Source of the DNA: Marasmitruncus massiliensis
GTDB lineage: Bacteria > Bacillota > Clostridia > Oscillospirales > Ruminococcaceae
NCBI RefSeq assembly: GCF_900186535.1
Contig: NZ_FYDE01000003.1
Span: 1-64,000, forward strand
DNA: 64,000 nucleotides
Direction of reading: 5' to 3'
Shown: piece by piece, positions 32,469 through 40,017 of the stretch
Numbering within the stretch: position 1 is the first letter of the stretch
Layout of the letters: each line of letters starts with the position of its first letter
Notes under the pieces: model-generated
The model's database searches: none
What the model was told of the DNA's origin: nothing
What the model saw: the letters and a program-made list of their open reading frames with translations, nothing else
Translations under genes and position numbers: made by a program

Positions 32469-32969
32469 TTATGAAAGGTTTAGCATTGTGATGATCGCCT
32501 GAGCCGCCTCGTCGGCCGGCAGTGATCCGTCCACTCGGAACGTGGACGCGGAAAGATAGGCGGCGCGCCTCTGATCGAACAGGCCGCGGAGCTGTTCCTG
32601 CGTTGTGGAGCACACAATGGGGCGGCCGCTGTCTTTAATACGGCCATAGCAGACCTCAAAAGGCGTGTCCAGAAAAATAACGGTATCAAGAGGGTCGATT
32701 GCTTCCATGTTGCGCGCGAAGGTCAGCGCACCTCCACCGGTGGATACCACACAGTTGATCCGCTTTGCCAGTCCCGCTACTGCCTGATGCTCAAGATCGC
32801 GGAAATAATCTTCGCCGAACCGGGAAAAAATGTCAGGAATAGATAGTCCCGCTGTCTGCTCCAGTTCTGTATCGAGGTCTATGTACTCCATCGAAAGCAG
32901 TCGTGCCAGACGGAACCCTATGGTGGTTTTTCCACAGCCCATAAAGCCGCAGAGAATCAGATTTTTCAT
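32469..32969 (-). CDS. aroK: Shikimate kinase
   Basis: AroK phosphorylates shikimate in the chorismate pathway. The 166-residue product has Walker A GFMGCGKTT, the DLDTELE motif that binds shikimate, VSTGGGA and a lid with R and Q residues (SGRPIVCSTTQEQ). It overlaps aroE by four bases (ATGA), so the two are translationally coupled. Other aro genes are not in the window. Confidence 0.95.
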   Translation of the reverse strand: MKNLILCGFMGCGKTTIGFRLARLLSMEYIDLDTELEQTAGLSIPDIFSRFGEDYFRDLEHQAVAGLAKRINCVVSTGGGALTFARNMEAIDPLDTVIFLDTPFEVCYGRIKDSGRPIVCSTTQEQLRGLFDQRRAAYLSASTFRVDGSLPADEAAQAIITMLNLS

Positions 32970-33808
32970 TGGGCGTCTTCCTTCGCAGCTAGAATTTCAT
33001 TCATTTGCGCAATGATTCCTGCCATCTGTGCATCCTCATAATGGCTGCCGTTCCAGATTTCATGGGCAGCCGCGGCCTGCCAGACCAGCATGTCCATTCC
33101 GCCGGCAACCCGGCAGCCGGCCAGACGGGCTTCTTTCAGCAGCCTGGTTTCCGCCGGGTTGTAGATGCAGTCGAAAACAGCGTCGGTACCGCTGAAGATT
33201 GCTGCGGTCACAGGCGAAACCCCTGTGTTGGGAGACATGCCGACAGGGGTGGCGTTGATTACCAGCCCGTAAGGGCCGCCCGGCCGGTCAATGTCGCAGA
33301 CTGTAATTTCACAGCCCAGCTTTTCCCTGATCTCACGGGCCAGCCCGTTCGCTTTTTCCCTGCCGCTTTTCCGGACGGCCACAGTAACCTGCGCGCCCTG
33401 ACGCGCGCTTTCAATGGCGAACATCCGCCCGACGCCGCCTGCGCCCAAAACGCAGACGGAGGTCTTGAGTGAAAAATGATGCGCGGACATGGTGCGTAGA
33501 AAACCCGTGCAGTCGGTGTTGTAGCCGATGAGAATCCCGTCCCTGCAGCTGACGGTGTTTACCGAGCCGTACAGCAGTGCGCCGCCCGCGAGCTCTTCCA
33601 GCGCGGGGATAACGGCTTGCTTATAGGGAATGGTGACGTTGAATCCGGCGAGCCTTTTCAGATCGGGCAGATGGGCATCCAGCTCCCCGGGAGGAAAAGA
33701 GTCCAGCCTGTAGTCGGCCTCAATACCGTCCAGGGCAAAGAGCGCACGGTGGATTTCGGGGGAAAGGCTGTGCCCAAGCGGGTAACCGATTAACTCATAC
33801 TGCTGCAT
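32966..33808 (-). CDS. aroE: Shikimate dehydrogenase
   Basis: AroE reduces 3-dehydroshikimate with NADPH. The 280-residue product has the substrate motif YPLGHSLSPEIHR near the N terminus, NVTIPYKQAV with the catalytic Lys, NTDCTGF, and the NADP-binding GAGGVGRMF. The ATG at 33808 is preceded by AAGGAG with good spacing; upstream in-frame codons to 33859 overlap the fabD 3' end. It is the middle gene of a fabD-aroE-aroK unit, mixing fatty acid and aromatic synthesis. Confidence 0.96.
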   Translation of the reverse strand: MQQYELIGYPLGHSLSPEIHRALFALDGIEADYRLDSFPPGELDAHLPDLKRLAGFNVTIPYKQAVIPALEELAGGALLYGSVNTVSCRDGILIGYNTDCTGFLRTMSAHHFSLKTSVCVLGAGGVGRMFAIESARQGAQVTVAVRKSGREKANGLAREIREKLGCEITVCDIDRPGGPYGLVINATPVGMSPNTGVSPVTAAIFSGTDAVFDCIYNPAETRLLKEARLAGCRVAGGMDMLVWQAAAAHEIWNGSHYEDAQMAGIIAQMNEILAAKEDAQ

Positions 33809-33855
33809 ATGTATGCTCCTTTTGATTCCTGCCTTCTGTCGGACGGAGCAGGAAT

Positions 33856-34788
33856 TCATTCGTTCTGCGCGAAAGCGGCGCGGGCCTTTTCCAACGTTTT
33901 CAGGTTTTCCACATTGTAAGCCTCCGCCTGTTCAAAACTGCGCTTGACCAGTGTGGCAAGCACCTTGTTGGGGCCAAGCTCGACAAAACGGGTGATTCCG
34001 TCGCCCAGCATGACGGAAACCTCTTCATGAAAGCGTACCGGCGATACAAGGTGCCGCGCCAGATAAGCGGGCAGATCGGTTCCAGGTTCCAGGAGTTTTC
34101 CGGTGACGTTGGAATAAAACGGCTTTTCCGGCGCGGAGATCGGGATACCCGCCATACGCTCCTTTAATTCCTCGGCGGCGGAAGCCATCATTCTGGAATG
34201 GAACGCGCTGGAGACAGCCAGCTTAACCGCTTTTTTCGCGCCTTTTGCAAGCAGGGCGTCAGCGGCCTTCTGCGCGGCTTCCACTTCCCCCGCGATAACA
34301 GTCTGGTTCAGGCTGTTGTAATTGACCGGCAGGACATAGCCTTCCGTCTCCGCGCAGACCTGCGCGACGGTGGCTTCGTCGCTGCCGAGAATGGCAAACA
34401 TGCTCCCGGGGTTTTCGTCGGCTGCACGCTGCATGGCGGCGGCTCTCGCGCTGATCACACGAAACCCGTTTTCCAGCGAAAAAGCCCCCGCTGCGGTCAG
34501 CGCCGCATATTCGCCCAGCGAGTGCCCGGCGAAGGCGCCCGGTTCACAGAATTCCAGTGCCGCATAATAGGCGGCCATTGATACGGCGAAAATAGCGGGC
34601 TGAGAAACTCCGGTGGGTGCCAGATCAGCATCGGAGCCTTCAAAGGAACTCTTTGCGAGGTCAAAGCCCAGAATATCGCTGCCGCACTCATAAACACGCC
34701 TTGCAGAGGTGAACTGATCGAAGAGTTCTTTCCCCATGCCGGCATACTGCGAGCCCTGGCCGCTGCACAAAAAGGCTGTTTTTTTCAT
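33856..34788 (-). CDS. fabD: Malonyl-CoA:ACP transacylase
   Basis: FabD moves malonyl groups from CoA to acyl carrier protein. The 310-residue product has the substrate loop GQGSQYAGMG, the nucleophile in GHSLGEYAAL, the catalytic His in SAFHSRMM, and the C-terminal ELGPNKVLATLVKR. GAGGA lies six bases before the ATG. Unlike in most clostridial fab clusters, it sits on the opposite strand from fabH-acpP and heads a unit with aroE and aroK. Its promoter faces that of fabH. Confidence 0.96.
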   Translation of the reverse strand: MKKTAFLCSGQGSQYAGMGKELFDQFTSARRVYECGSDILGFDLAKSSFEGSDADLAPTGVSQPAIFAVSMAAYYAALEFCEPGAFAGHSLGEYAALTAAGAFSLENGFRVISARAAAMQRAADENPGSMFAILGSDEATVAQVCAETEGYVLPVNYNSLNQTVIAGEVEAAQKAADALLAKGAKKAVKLAVSSAFHSRMMASAAEELKERMAGIPISAPEKPFYSNVTGKLLEPGTDLPAYLARHLVSPVRFHEEVSVMLGDGITRFVELGPNKVLATLVKRSFEQAEAYNVENLKTLEKARAAFAQNE

Positions 34789-34826
34789 TTTTGATCCTCA
34801 TTTCAAAATTATTCATAAATTTATAG

Positions 34827-34856
34827 TTGACAACCTAGACGATTTAACGGTATTAT
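34827..34856 (+). promoter_or_regulatory. fabH operon promoter
   Basis: A perfect TTGACA (34827-34832) is followed after 18 bp by TATTAT (34851-34856); an overlapping TATAAT lies at 34854-34859 with a longer spacer. Transcription would start around 34864. Confidence 0.65.
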
Positions 34857-34867
34857 AATCGTAAATA

Positions 34868-34879
34868 TAACAATTGTTA
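34868..34879. promoter_or_regulatory. Palindrome between face-to-face fabD and fabH promoters
   Basis: TAACAATTGTTA is a perfect 12-bp palindrome. It lies just downstream of the predicted fabH start site and also within the first 25 bases of the fabD transcript. One bound repressor could block both. The sequence type resembles MarR-family sites (FabT belongs to that family), but the protein is unknown and no regulator gene lies nearby. Confidence 0.45.
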
Positions 34880-34896
34880 CATTTTTTACTTGCTTC

Positions 34897-34926
34897 AGTA
34901 TACCACAGAAACATTTGGCCTTGCAA
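34897..34926 (-). promoter_or_regulatory. fabD-aroE-aroK promoter
   Basis: On the minus strand TTGCAA (34926-34921) and TATACT (34902-34897) are 18 bp apart. The predicted start near 34890 lies to the right of the fabH start, so the two transcripts overlap by about 25 nt at their 5' ends. Confidence 0.65.
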
Positions 34927-34958
34927 GCAAAAAATGCCATACAGGTCAGGAGTTGCGC

Positions 34959-35951
34959 ATGACAGGAATCAGCATACTGGGAACAGGGCGGTATCTGCCC
35001 GACAGAGTTGTGTCCAATGAGGAGTTTACAGCTTTCATTGAAACATCGGATGAATGGATTTCCACCCGGACGGGAATCTCCAAACGGCATTTTGCCGACG
35101 GGGAAACCACTTGGCGCATGGGCGCATACGCGGCGCAGGCGGCGCTTGACAAAGCGGGTGTCAAAGCGGAAGAGATTGACTTGATTATCGGCACAACCGT
35201 AACGGCGGACTACCAGACGCCATCTATGGCGTGCGTGGTACAGCACGCAATCGGCGCGTCCCACGCGTACTGCTTTGACATAAACGCGGCTTGCAGCGGT
35301 TTTGTCTACGCACTTGATCTTGCCCGGAACCAGTTGGTTTGCGGCGGTGCCAAAACAGCGCTGGTTGTCAGCTCGGAGATGCTCTCCCGTCTGACCGATT
35401 TTGCCGACAGGACCACCTGTGTCCTTTTCGGTGACGGCGCCGGGGCTTGTGTCGTGCGCGCCGAAGAAAAACGGTACGCCTCATGCCTGGGGTCGGACGG
35501 TTCCGGATACGGCCTGATCTTCTGTAAAAACCCGCCGCCGGCTTCGCCGTTCAGCGCTATGCCGGAGGAATTGAACGACATCAGCTCGACCGATATCAAG
35601 CCGGGGCATCTCTGGCAGAACGGGCGGGAAGTTTATAAGTTCGCTACCAAAACCATGCCGGAGGCGGTTCATAATGCCTGTGTCAAAGCGGGCGTCAAAG
35701 AAGAAGATCTTGCTTATATTATACCGCATCAGGCAAACGCCCGCATCGTGCAGGCGGCCATGAAGAATATTGGTATGCCGATGGAAAAAGCATGGCTCAC
35801 CATCGCGCATACCGGCAACACCTCGTCCGCCAGCATCCCCATTGCGCTGGACGAACTGGCGGAAAGCGGAAAGCTGAAACGCGGGGACCTGCTCTGTGCG
35901 GTCGGGTTCGGCGCCGGACTGACTTACGGCGCGGCAGTCTTTGAATGGTAA
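34959..35951 (+). CDS. fabH: 3-oxoacyl-ACP synthase III
   Basis: FabH starts fatty acid chains by condensing an acyl-CoA with malonyl-ACP. The 330-residue product has the catalytic triad Cys112 (NAACSGF), His (PHQAN) and Asn (GNTSSAS). TRTGI near residue 36 and the C-terminal GFGAGLTYG are typical. The ATG at 34959 follows TCAGGAG. It heads the operon fabH-K-G-F-accB-fabZ-accC-D-A-acpP. Confidence 0.97.
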   Translation: MTGISILGTGRYLPDRVVSNEEFTAFIETSDEWISTRTGISKRHFADGETTWRMGAYAAQAALDKAGVKAEEIDLIIGTTVTADYQTPSMACVVQHAIGASHAYCFDINAACSGFVYALDLARNQLVCGGAKTALVVSSEMLSRLTDFADRTTCVLFGDGAGACVVRAEEKRYASCLGSDGSGYGLIFCKNPPPASPFSAMPEELNDISSTDIKPGHLWQNGREVYKFATKTMPEAVHNACVKAGVKEEDLAYIIPHQANARIVQAAMKNIGMPMEKAWLTIAHTGNTSSASIPIALDELAESGKLKRGDLLCAVGFGAGLTYGAAVFEW

Positions 35952-35987
35952 ACAATACTGACAAAAACCGGTTGGGAGGATTTAAGG

Positions 35988-36989
35988 ATGATCAAAACAA
36001 AACTGACCGAGCTGCTGGGCATTGAGTATCCGGTGATACAGGGCGGTATGGCATGGGTCGCGGATGCAAAACTGGCGGCGGCGGTTTCCGAGGCCGGCGG
36101 ACTCGGGCTGATCGGGGCAGCAAACGCGCCCGGTGAAGTGGTGGAAAACTGGATCCGCGAAGCGAAGTCCCTGACAAAGAAACCGTTCGGCGTCAACATT
36201 ATGCTAATGAGCCCTTATGCGGACGACATTGCCCGCATCTGTGTGGAGCAGGGTGTGAAAGTGATTACGACCGGGGCGGGCAACCCTGGAAAATATATGG
36301 ATATGTGGAAGGCTGCCGGCATCAAGGTGATTCCCGTGGTGCCGTCGGCGGCGCTTGCGAAGCGCATGGAGCGCGCAGGCGCGGACGCTGTGATTGCTGA
36401 GGGGACCGAATCGGGAGGGCATATCGGCGAGCTGACCACAATGGCGCTGATTCCGCAGGTGGCGGACGCGGTTTCCATTCCGGTTATCGCGGCGGGCGGC
36501 ATTGCCGACGCGCGCGGCGTTGCGGCGGCGATCGCGCCGGGCATTGCCGACGCGCGCGGCGTTGCGGCGGCGATCGCGCTGGGAGCCTGCGGGGTGCAAT
36601 GCGGGACCATCTTCGTCTGTGCAGACGAAAGCCCGGCGCATGACAACTTCAAACGGATGATCGTCGAAGCGAAGGATACCGATACGGTGGTGACCGGGCG
36701 TGCAAGCGGCGCTCCCGTCCGCTGCCTCAAGAATAAACTCACCCGTAGCCTGCTGAAACTGGAGCATGAGGAAGAGCTCGACCGCGAGGCGTACGAGGCC
36801 CGCACCGTGGGTTCCCTGCGCAAAGCGGTTGTCGAAGGGGACGAGGACAACGGGACCTTTATGGCGGGACAGATCGCAGGACTCGTGTGCCAGATCGCAC
36901 CGGCAGCGGTCATCATTGAGAAACTGATGAAGGACAGCGAGGCCCTGCTCAAAAATCTTTTGCAGGAAAGGGGCGTTACGATTGCGTAA
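35988..36989 (+). CDS. fabK: Enoyl-ACP reductase II with internal 14-residue duplication
   Basis: FabK is the FMN-dependent enoyl-ACP reductase that replaces FabI in many Firmicutes. The 333-residue TIM-barrel product shows YPVIQGGMAWVAD, PFGVN, the catalytic His145 in ESGGHIGE, and the phosphate-binding AAGGI. Residues 171-184 and 185-198 are a tandem duplication (GIADARGVAAAIAP then GIADARGVAAAIAL), where the family has one copy. This adds a second copy of the helix beside the FMN phosphate site. It may be real, or a sequencing or assembly error. GGGAGGA precedes the ATG; the 3' end overlaps fabG by eight bases. Confidence 0.93.
   Translation: MIKTKLTELLGIEYPVIQGGMAWVADAKLAAAVSEAGGLGLIGAANAPGEVVENWIREAKSLTKKPFGVNIMLMSPYADDIARICVEQGVKVITTGAGNPGKYMDMWKAAGIKVIPVVPSAALAKRMERAGADAVIAEGTESGGHIGELTTMALIPQVADAVSIPVIAAGGIADARGVAAAIAPGIADARGVAAAIALGACGVQCGTIFVCADESPAHDNFKRMIVEAKDTDTVVTGRASGAPVRCLKNKLTRSLLKLEHEEELDREAYEARTVGSLRKAVVEGDEDNGTFMAGQIAGLVCQIAPAAVIIEKLMKDSEALLKNLLQERGVTIA
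36498..36581 (+). repeat. 42-bp in-frame tandem duplication in fabK
   Basis: Units 36498-36539 and 36540-36581 are identical except for one base near the end (CCG in the first unit, CTG in the second). Each encodes 14 residues, so the reading frame is kept. The single difference means the copies are not an exact read-out artefact of one another, though an assembly artefact cannot be excluded. Confidence 0.97.
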
Positions 36990-37722
36990 GGTGGCTTTGG
37001 TAACCGGGGCAAAACAGGGAATCGGCCGTGCAATCGCGATTGCGCTGGCAAAGGACGGCTTTGATGTTGCAATCAACTGCCGCAATGAGAATTCTGTTCC
37101 CGCGGCGCGCGAAGTTGCCGCAGAATGTATGAAGTACGGCGTGGATGCCGACTGCTTCACAGCGGATGTCTCCAGCCTGGGCGAGTGCGACGAGATGGTA
37201 CGTAAGGTTGTAACACAGTTTACCCGCATCGACGTGCTGGTCAACAACGCAGGAATCACCCGCGACGGGCTAATCGCCCGCATGAGCGAGGAGCAGTATG
37301 ACGATGTCATTGCCGCGAACCAGAAAAGCGTTTTCAATATGATGCGTCTGGTAACCCCCATCATGATGAAGCAGCGGGAAGGGCGCATCATCAACATCAC
37401 CTCCGTGGTAGGGCTTTACGGAAATCCCGGACAGCTCAACTACGCCGCCTCCAAGGCTGCAATTGTGGGTATGACCTATGCGGCGGCGAAAGAGCTGGGT
37501 GGACGGAACATCACGGTTAACGCGGTTGCGCCGGGCTGTATCGGCACAGAGATGACCGAGAAGCTGCCTGAAAAGGTGAAGGAAAGCATGCTGGCCGCAA
37601 TCCCGCTCAGGCGTGTGGGCAGGCCGGAGGATGTGGCGGATGCAGTCTGCTTCCTCGCGGGCGACAGAGCCGGCTATATCACCGGGCAGGTGCTCAGCGT
37701 TGACGGCGGCATTATCATGTAA
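36982..37722 (+). CDS. fabG: 3-oxoacyl-ACP reductase
   Basis: FabG reduces 3-oxoacyl-ACP with NADPH. The 246-residue short-chain dehydrogenase has TGAKQGIGRAIA for cofactor binding, NNAGITRDG, and the catalytic Tyr/Lys in YAASKAA with Ser in ITSVVG. The start is TTG at 36982, overlapping the fabK stop, with AGGAAAGGGG about ten bases upstream; a GTG at 36991 is possible but would remove the first strand. It is followed by a 98-bp gap with a small hairpin before fabF. Confidence 0.96.
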   Translation: MRKVALVTGAKQGIGRAIAIALAKDGFDVAINCRNENSVPAAREVAAECMKYGVDADCFTADVSSLGECDEMVRKVVTQFTRIDVLVNNAGITRDGLIARMSEEQYDDVIAANQKSVFNMMRLVTPIMMKQREGRIINITSVVGLYGNPGQLNYAASKAAIVGMTYAAAKELGGRNITVNAVAPGCIGTEMTEKLPEKVKESMLAAIPLRRVGRPEDVADAVCFLAGDRAGYITGQVLSVDGGIIM

Positions 37723-37820
37723 CAATGTCATTGGATATACACATATCCCGATGCCGCTGGGCGACGGGAAAGCGATCCGCCGCAGAGCGGATAGATCAAG
37801 ATATAGGGAGATTACACGAT

Positions 37821-39056
37821 ATGAAACGAGTCGTCATCACCTCGGCAGGCGCTGTGACGCCGGTCGGACTGAATACACAAACCCTCTGGGAGAGCATTGT
37901 GCAGGGGCGGCATGGCTTTGCGCCGATTACTTCGTTTGACGCCTCCCGGCTGGAGGTAAAATGCGCCGCCGAAATAAAGGACTGGGATCCCGCGGCTATG
38001 GGACTGAATAAGAAGGAAGCGCGCCGGATGGACCGTTACACCCAGTTTGCAATGGCGGCAGCCAAAGAACTGATGGAGCATGCGGGCGATCTCTCCGGGA
38101 TAGACCCGTTCCGTGCGGGCGTCATCGTGGGAAGCGGCATCGGCGGATTCGACACAACCGTGTCTGAGCATGCGAAATTTATGGAAAAAGGCCCGGACAG
38201 GGTATCTGTTTTTCTGGTGCCGATGATGATTTCCAATATGGCAGCCGGACAGATTGCGATCGAATACGGCTTTAAGGGCGACAATTTCTCCATCGTTACC
38301 GCCTGCTCCACGGGAGGCAACTGTATCGGCGAGGCTTATCGCAAGATCAAGCACGGCTATCTCGATCTCGTAATCGCCGGCGGGGCGGAAGCGGCGATCA
38401 ATGAATTTGCGATTGCCGGCTTCCAGAATATGAACACGCTGACAAAATCCACCGACTGCGACAGGCTTTCCATCCCGTTTGACAAGGAACGCAGCGGGTT
38501 TGTCATGGGCGAAGGCGCGGGGCTTGTGCTGCTCGAAGAATACGAGCATGCCAAACGGCGCGGCGCGCGGGTCATCGCGGAAGTGGCGGGCTATGGCGCG
38601 ACCGACGACGCGCACCACATCACCGGCCCGTCCCCGGACGGAGAAGGCGCGGGGCACGCGATGATCAACGCCATGGCAGAGGCGGGCATCGCCCCCGGGC
38701 AGGTAGGGTACATTAACGCCCACGGCACTTCGACCCCGCTTAATGAAAAATGTGAAACCGCGGCGGTCAAATATGCGTTTGGAGACCATGCCTATCATCT
38801 GGCGGTCAGTTCCACGAAGTCCATGACCGGCCATATGCTGGGGGCCGCGGGCGGCGTGGAGGCGATTATCACCGCGTTTGCGCTGAAGGACGGTATCCTG
38901 CCTCCGACTGCCGGTTACCGAGTGCCGGATGAGGACTGCGACCTTGACTATGTGACGGAGGGCGCGCGAAAGGCGGACATCCAATACGCAATTTCCAATT
39001 CTATGGGTTTCGGCGGGCATAACGCGTCGCTGCTGCTGAAAAAATTTGAAGGCTGA
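37821..39056 (+). CDS. fabF: 3-oxoacyl-ACP synthase II
   Basis: FabF elongates acyl-ACP chains by condensation with malonyl-ACP. The 411-residue product has the catalytic Cys162 in TACSTGG, His in NAHGTSTPLN and His in STKSMTGHMLGAAG. Length is typical. The ATG at 37821 follows AGGGAG; the frame is open through the intergenic region but has no site there. accB follows 14 bp downstream. Confidence 0.97.
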   Translation: MKRVVITSAGAVTPVGLNTQTLWESIVQGRHGFAPITSFDASRLEVKCAAEIKDWDPAAMGLNKKEARRMDRYTQFAMAAAKELMEHAGDLSGIDPFRAGVIVGSGIGGFDTTVSEHAKFMEKGPDRVSVFLVPMMISNMAAGQIAIEYGFKGDNFSIVTACSTGGNCIGEAYRKIKHGYLDLVIAGGAEAAINEFAIAGFQNMNTLTKSTDCDRLSIPFDKERSGFVMGEGAGLVLLEEYEHAKRRGARVIAEVAGYGATDDAHHITGPSPDGEGAGHAMINAMAEAGIAPGQVGYINAHGTSTPLNEKCETAAVKYAFGDHAYHLAVSSTKSMTGHMLGAAGGVEAIITAFALKDGILPPTAGYRVPDEDCDLDYVTEGARKADIQYAISNSMGFGGHNASLLLKKFEG

Positions 39057-39070
39057 TAGGAGGAGCGTTC

Positions 39071-39532
39071 ATGGGTAGAGAATTCGATATGGAACAGATT
39101 CAGGCGCTGATGAAAAGCGTGGCCGAGAATAAGATCGGGGAGCTTTGCCTGGAATGCGAGGGCTTCAAGCTGAAGATCAAAGGGCAGTGCGCGGCGTCTC
39201 AGGCAGCCACACAAATCCCCGCGCAGGCGGCGGCCATCGCCGTAACGGCGGACAGCGCCGCTGCCGCGGCAGCCGGGACGATCGCAAGCCATGCAAAGGC
39301 AAACTATCTGACCTCCCCGATTGTGGGAACGTTTTACGCGGCCAGCGCTCCTGACAAAAAGCCGTTTGTCAGCCCGGGATGCCGGATTGCAAAGGGAGCC
39401 ACCGCGTTTATTGTGGAATCCATGAAGGTCATGAACGAGGTGCCCGCGGAAATGGATGGGATCGTCGCCGAAATCCTGGTCAAGGACGGCGAAGCGGTCG
39501 AATACGGCCAGCCGATTATTCGGCTGGAGTAA
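39071..39532 (+). CDS. accB: Biotin carboxyl carrier protein of acetyl-CoA carboxylase
   Basis: AccB carries biotin between the carboxylase and transferase parts of acetyl-CoA carboxylase. The 153-residue product has an N-terminal helix region, an Ala-rich linker (about residues 40-75), and the C-terminal biotinyl domain. The biotinylated Lys119 is in VESMKVMNEV; the usual EAMK reads ESMK here, a tolerated change. GGAGGAG precedes the ATG. Confidence 0.96.
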   Translation: MGREFDMEQIQALMKSVAENKIGELCLECEGFKLKIKGQCAASQAATQIPAQAAAIAVTADSAAAAAAGTIASHAKANYLTSPIVGTFYAASAPDKKPFVSPGCRIAKGATAFIVESMKVMNEVPAEMDGIVAEILVKDGEAVEYGQPIIRLE

Positions 39533-39542
39533 GGAGACGGAA

Positions 39543-39974
39543 ATGCCGCTTTTTAATAAAGAACAGATTATGGAGATTATCCCGCACCGCGACCCGTTCC
39601 TTCTGATTGACGAGGTTGAGGAGATGGAGCCGGGAAAACGCGTTGTGGCGAATAAGTATATCGCCCCGGATTCCTTTTGGTTCCGGGGCCATTTCCCGGA
39701 ACATCCGGTAACGCCCGGCGTGCTCACGATTGAGATGCTCGCGCAGGCGGGCGCAGTCTGTGTGCTGTCCCTGCCGGAAAACAAGGGAAAGCTGGCCTTT
39801 TTCGCGAAGATTGACAAGGCGAAATTTCGCCGACCGGTTCTGCCGGGCGACACTGTGCGTCTGGAAGTGGAGATGCTCAAGCTGCGCGGCAGCTTCGGCG
39901 TGGGCAGCGCAAAGGCCACCGTCGGGGGAGAACTGGCTGCGGAGGCCGAAATCACGTTCGCGCTGTCGAAATAA
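39543..39974 (+). CDS. fabZ: 3-hydroxyacyl-ACP dehydratase
   Basis: FabZ dehydrates 3-hydroxyacyl-ACP. The 143-residue hot-dog-fold product has IPHRDPFLLIDEV, the catalytic His in GHFPEHPVTPGVL and Glu in IEMLAQAGA. The ATG at 39543 follows TAAGGAG ten bases after accB; the frame runs back into accB without another start signal. accC follows 43 bp later. Confidence 0.97.
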   Translation: MPLFNKEQIMEIIPHRDPFLLIDEVEEMEPGKRVVANKYIAPDSFWFRGHFPEHPVTPGVLTIEMLAQAGAVCVLSLPENKGKLAFFAKIDKAKFRRPVLPGDTVRLEVEMLKLRGSFGVGSAKATVGGELAAEAEITFALSK

Positions 39975-40017
39975 GATCGCGGATACCGCTTTGAATTTAT
40001 ATAAATGAGGGAAAGCC

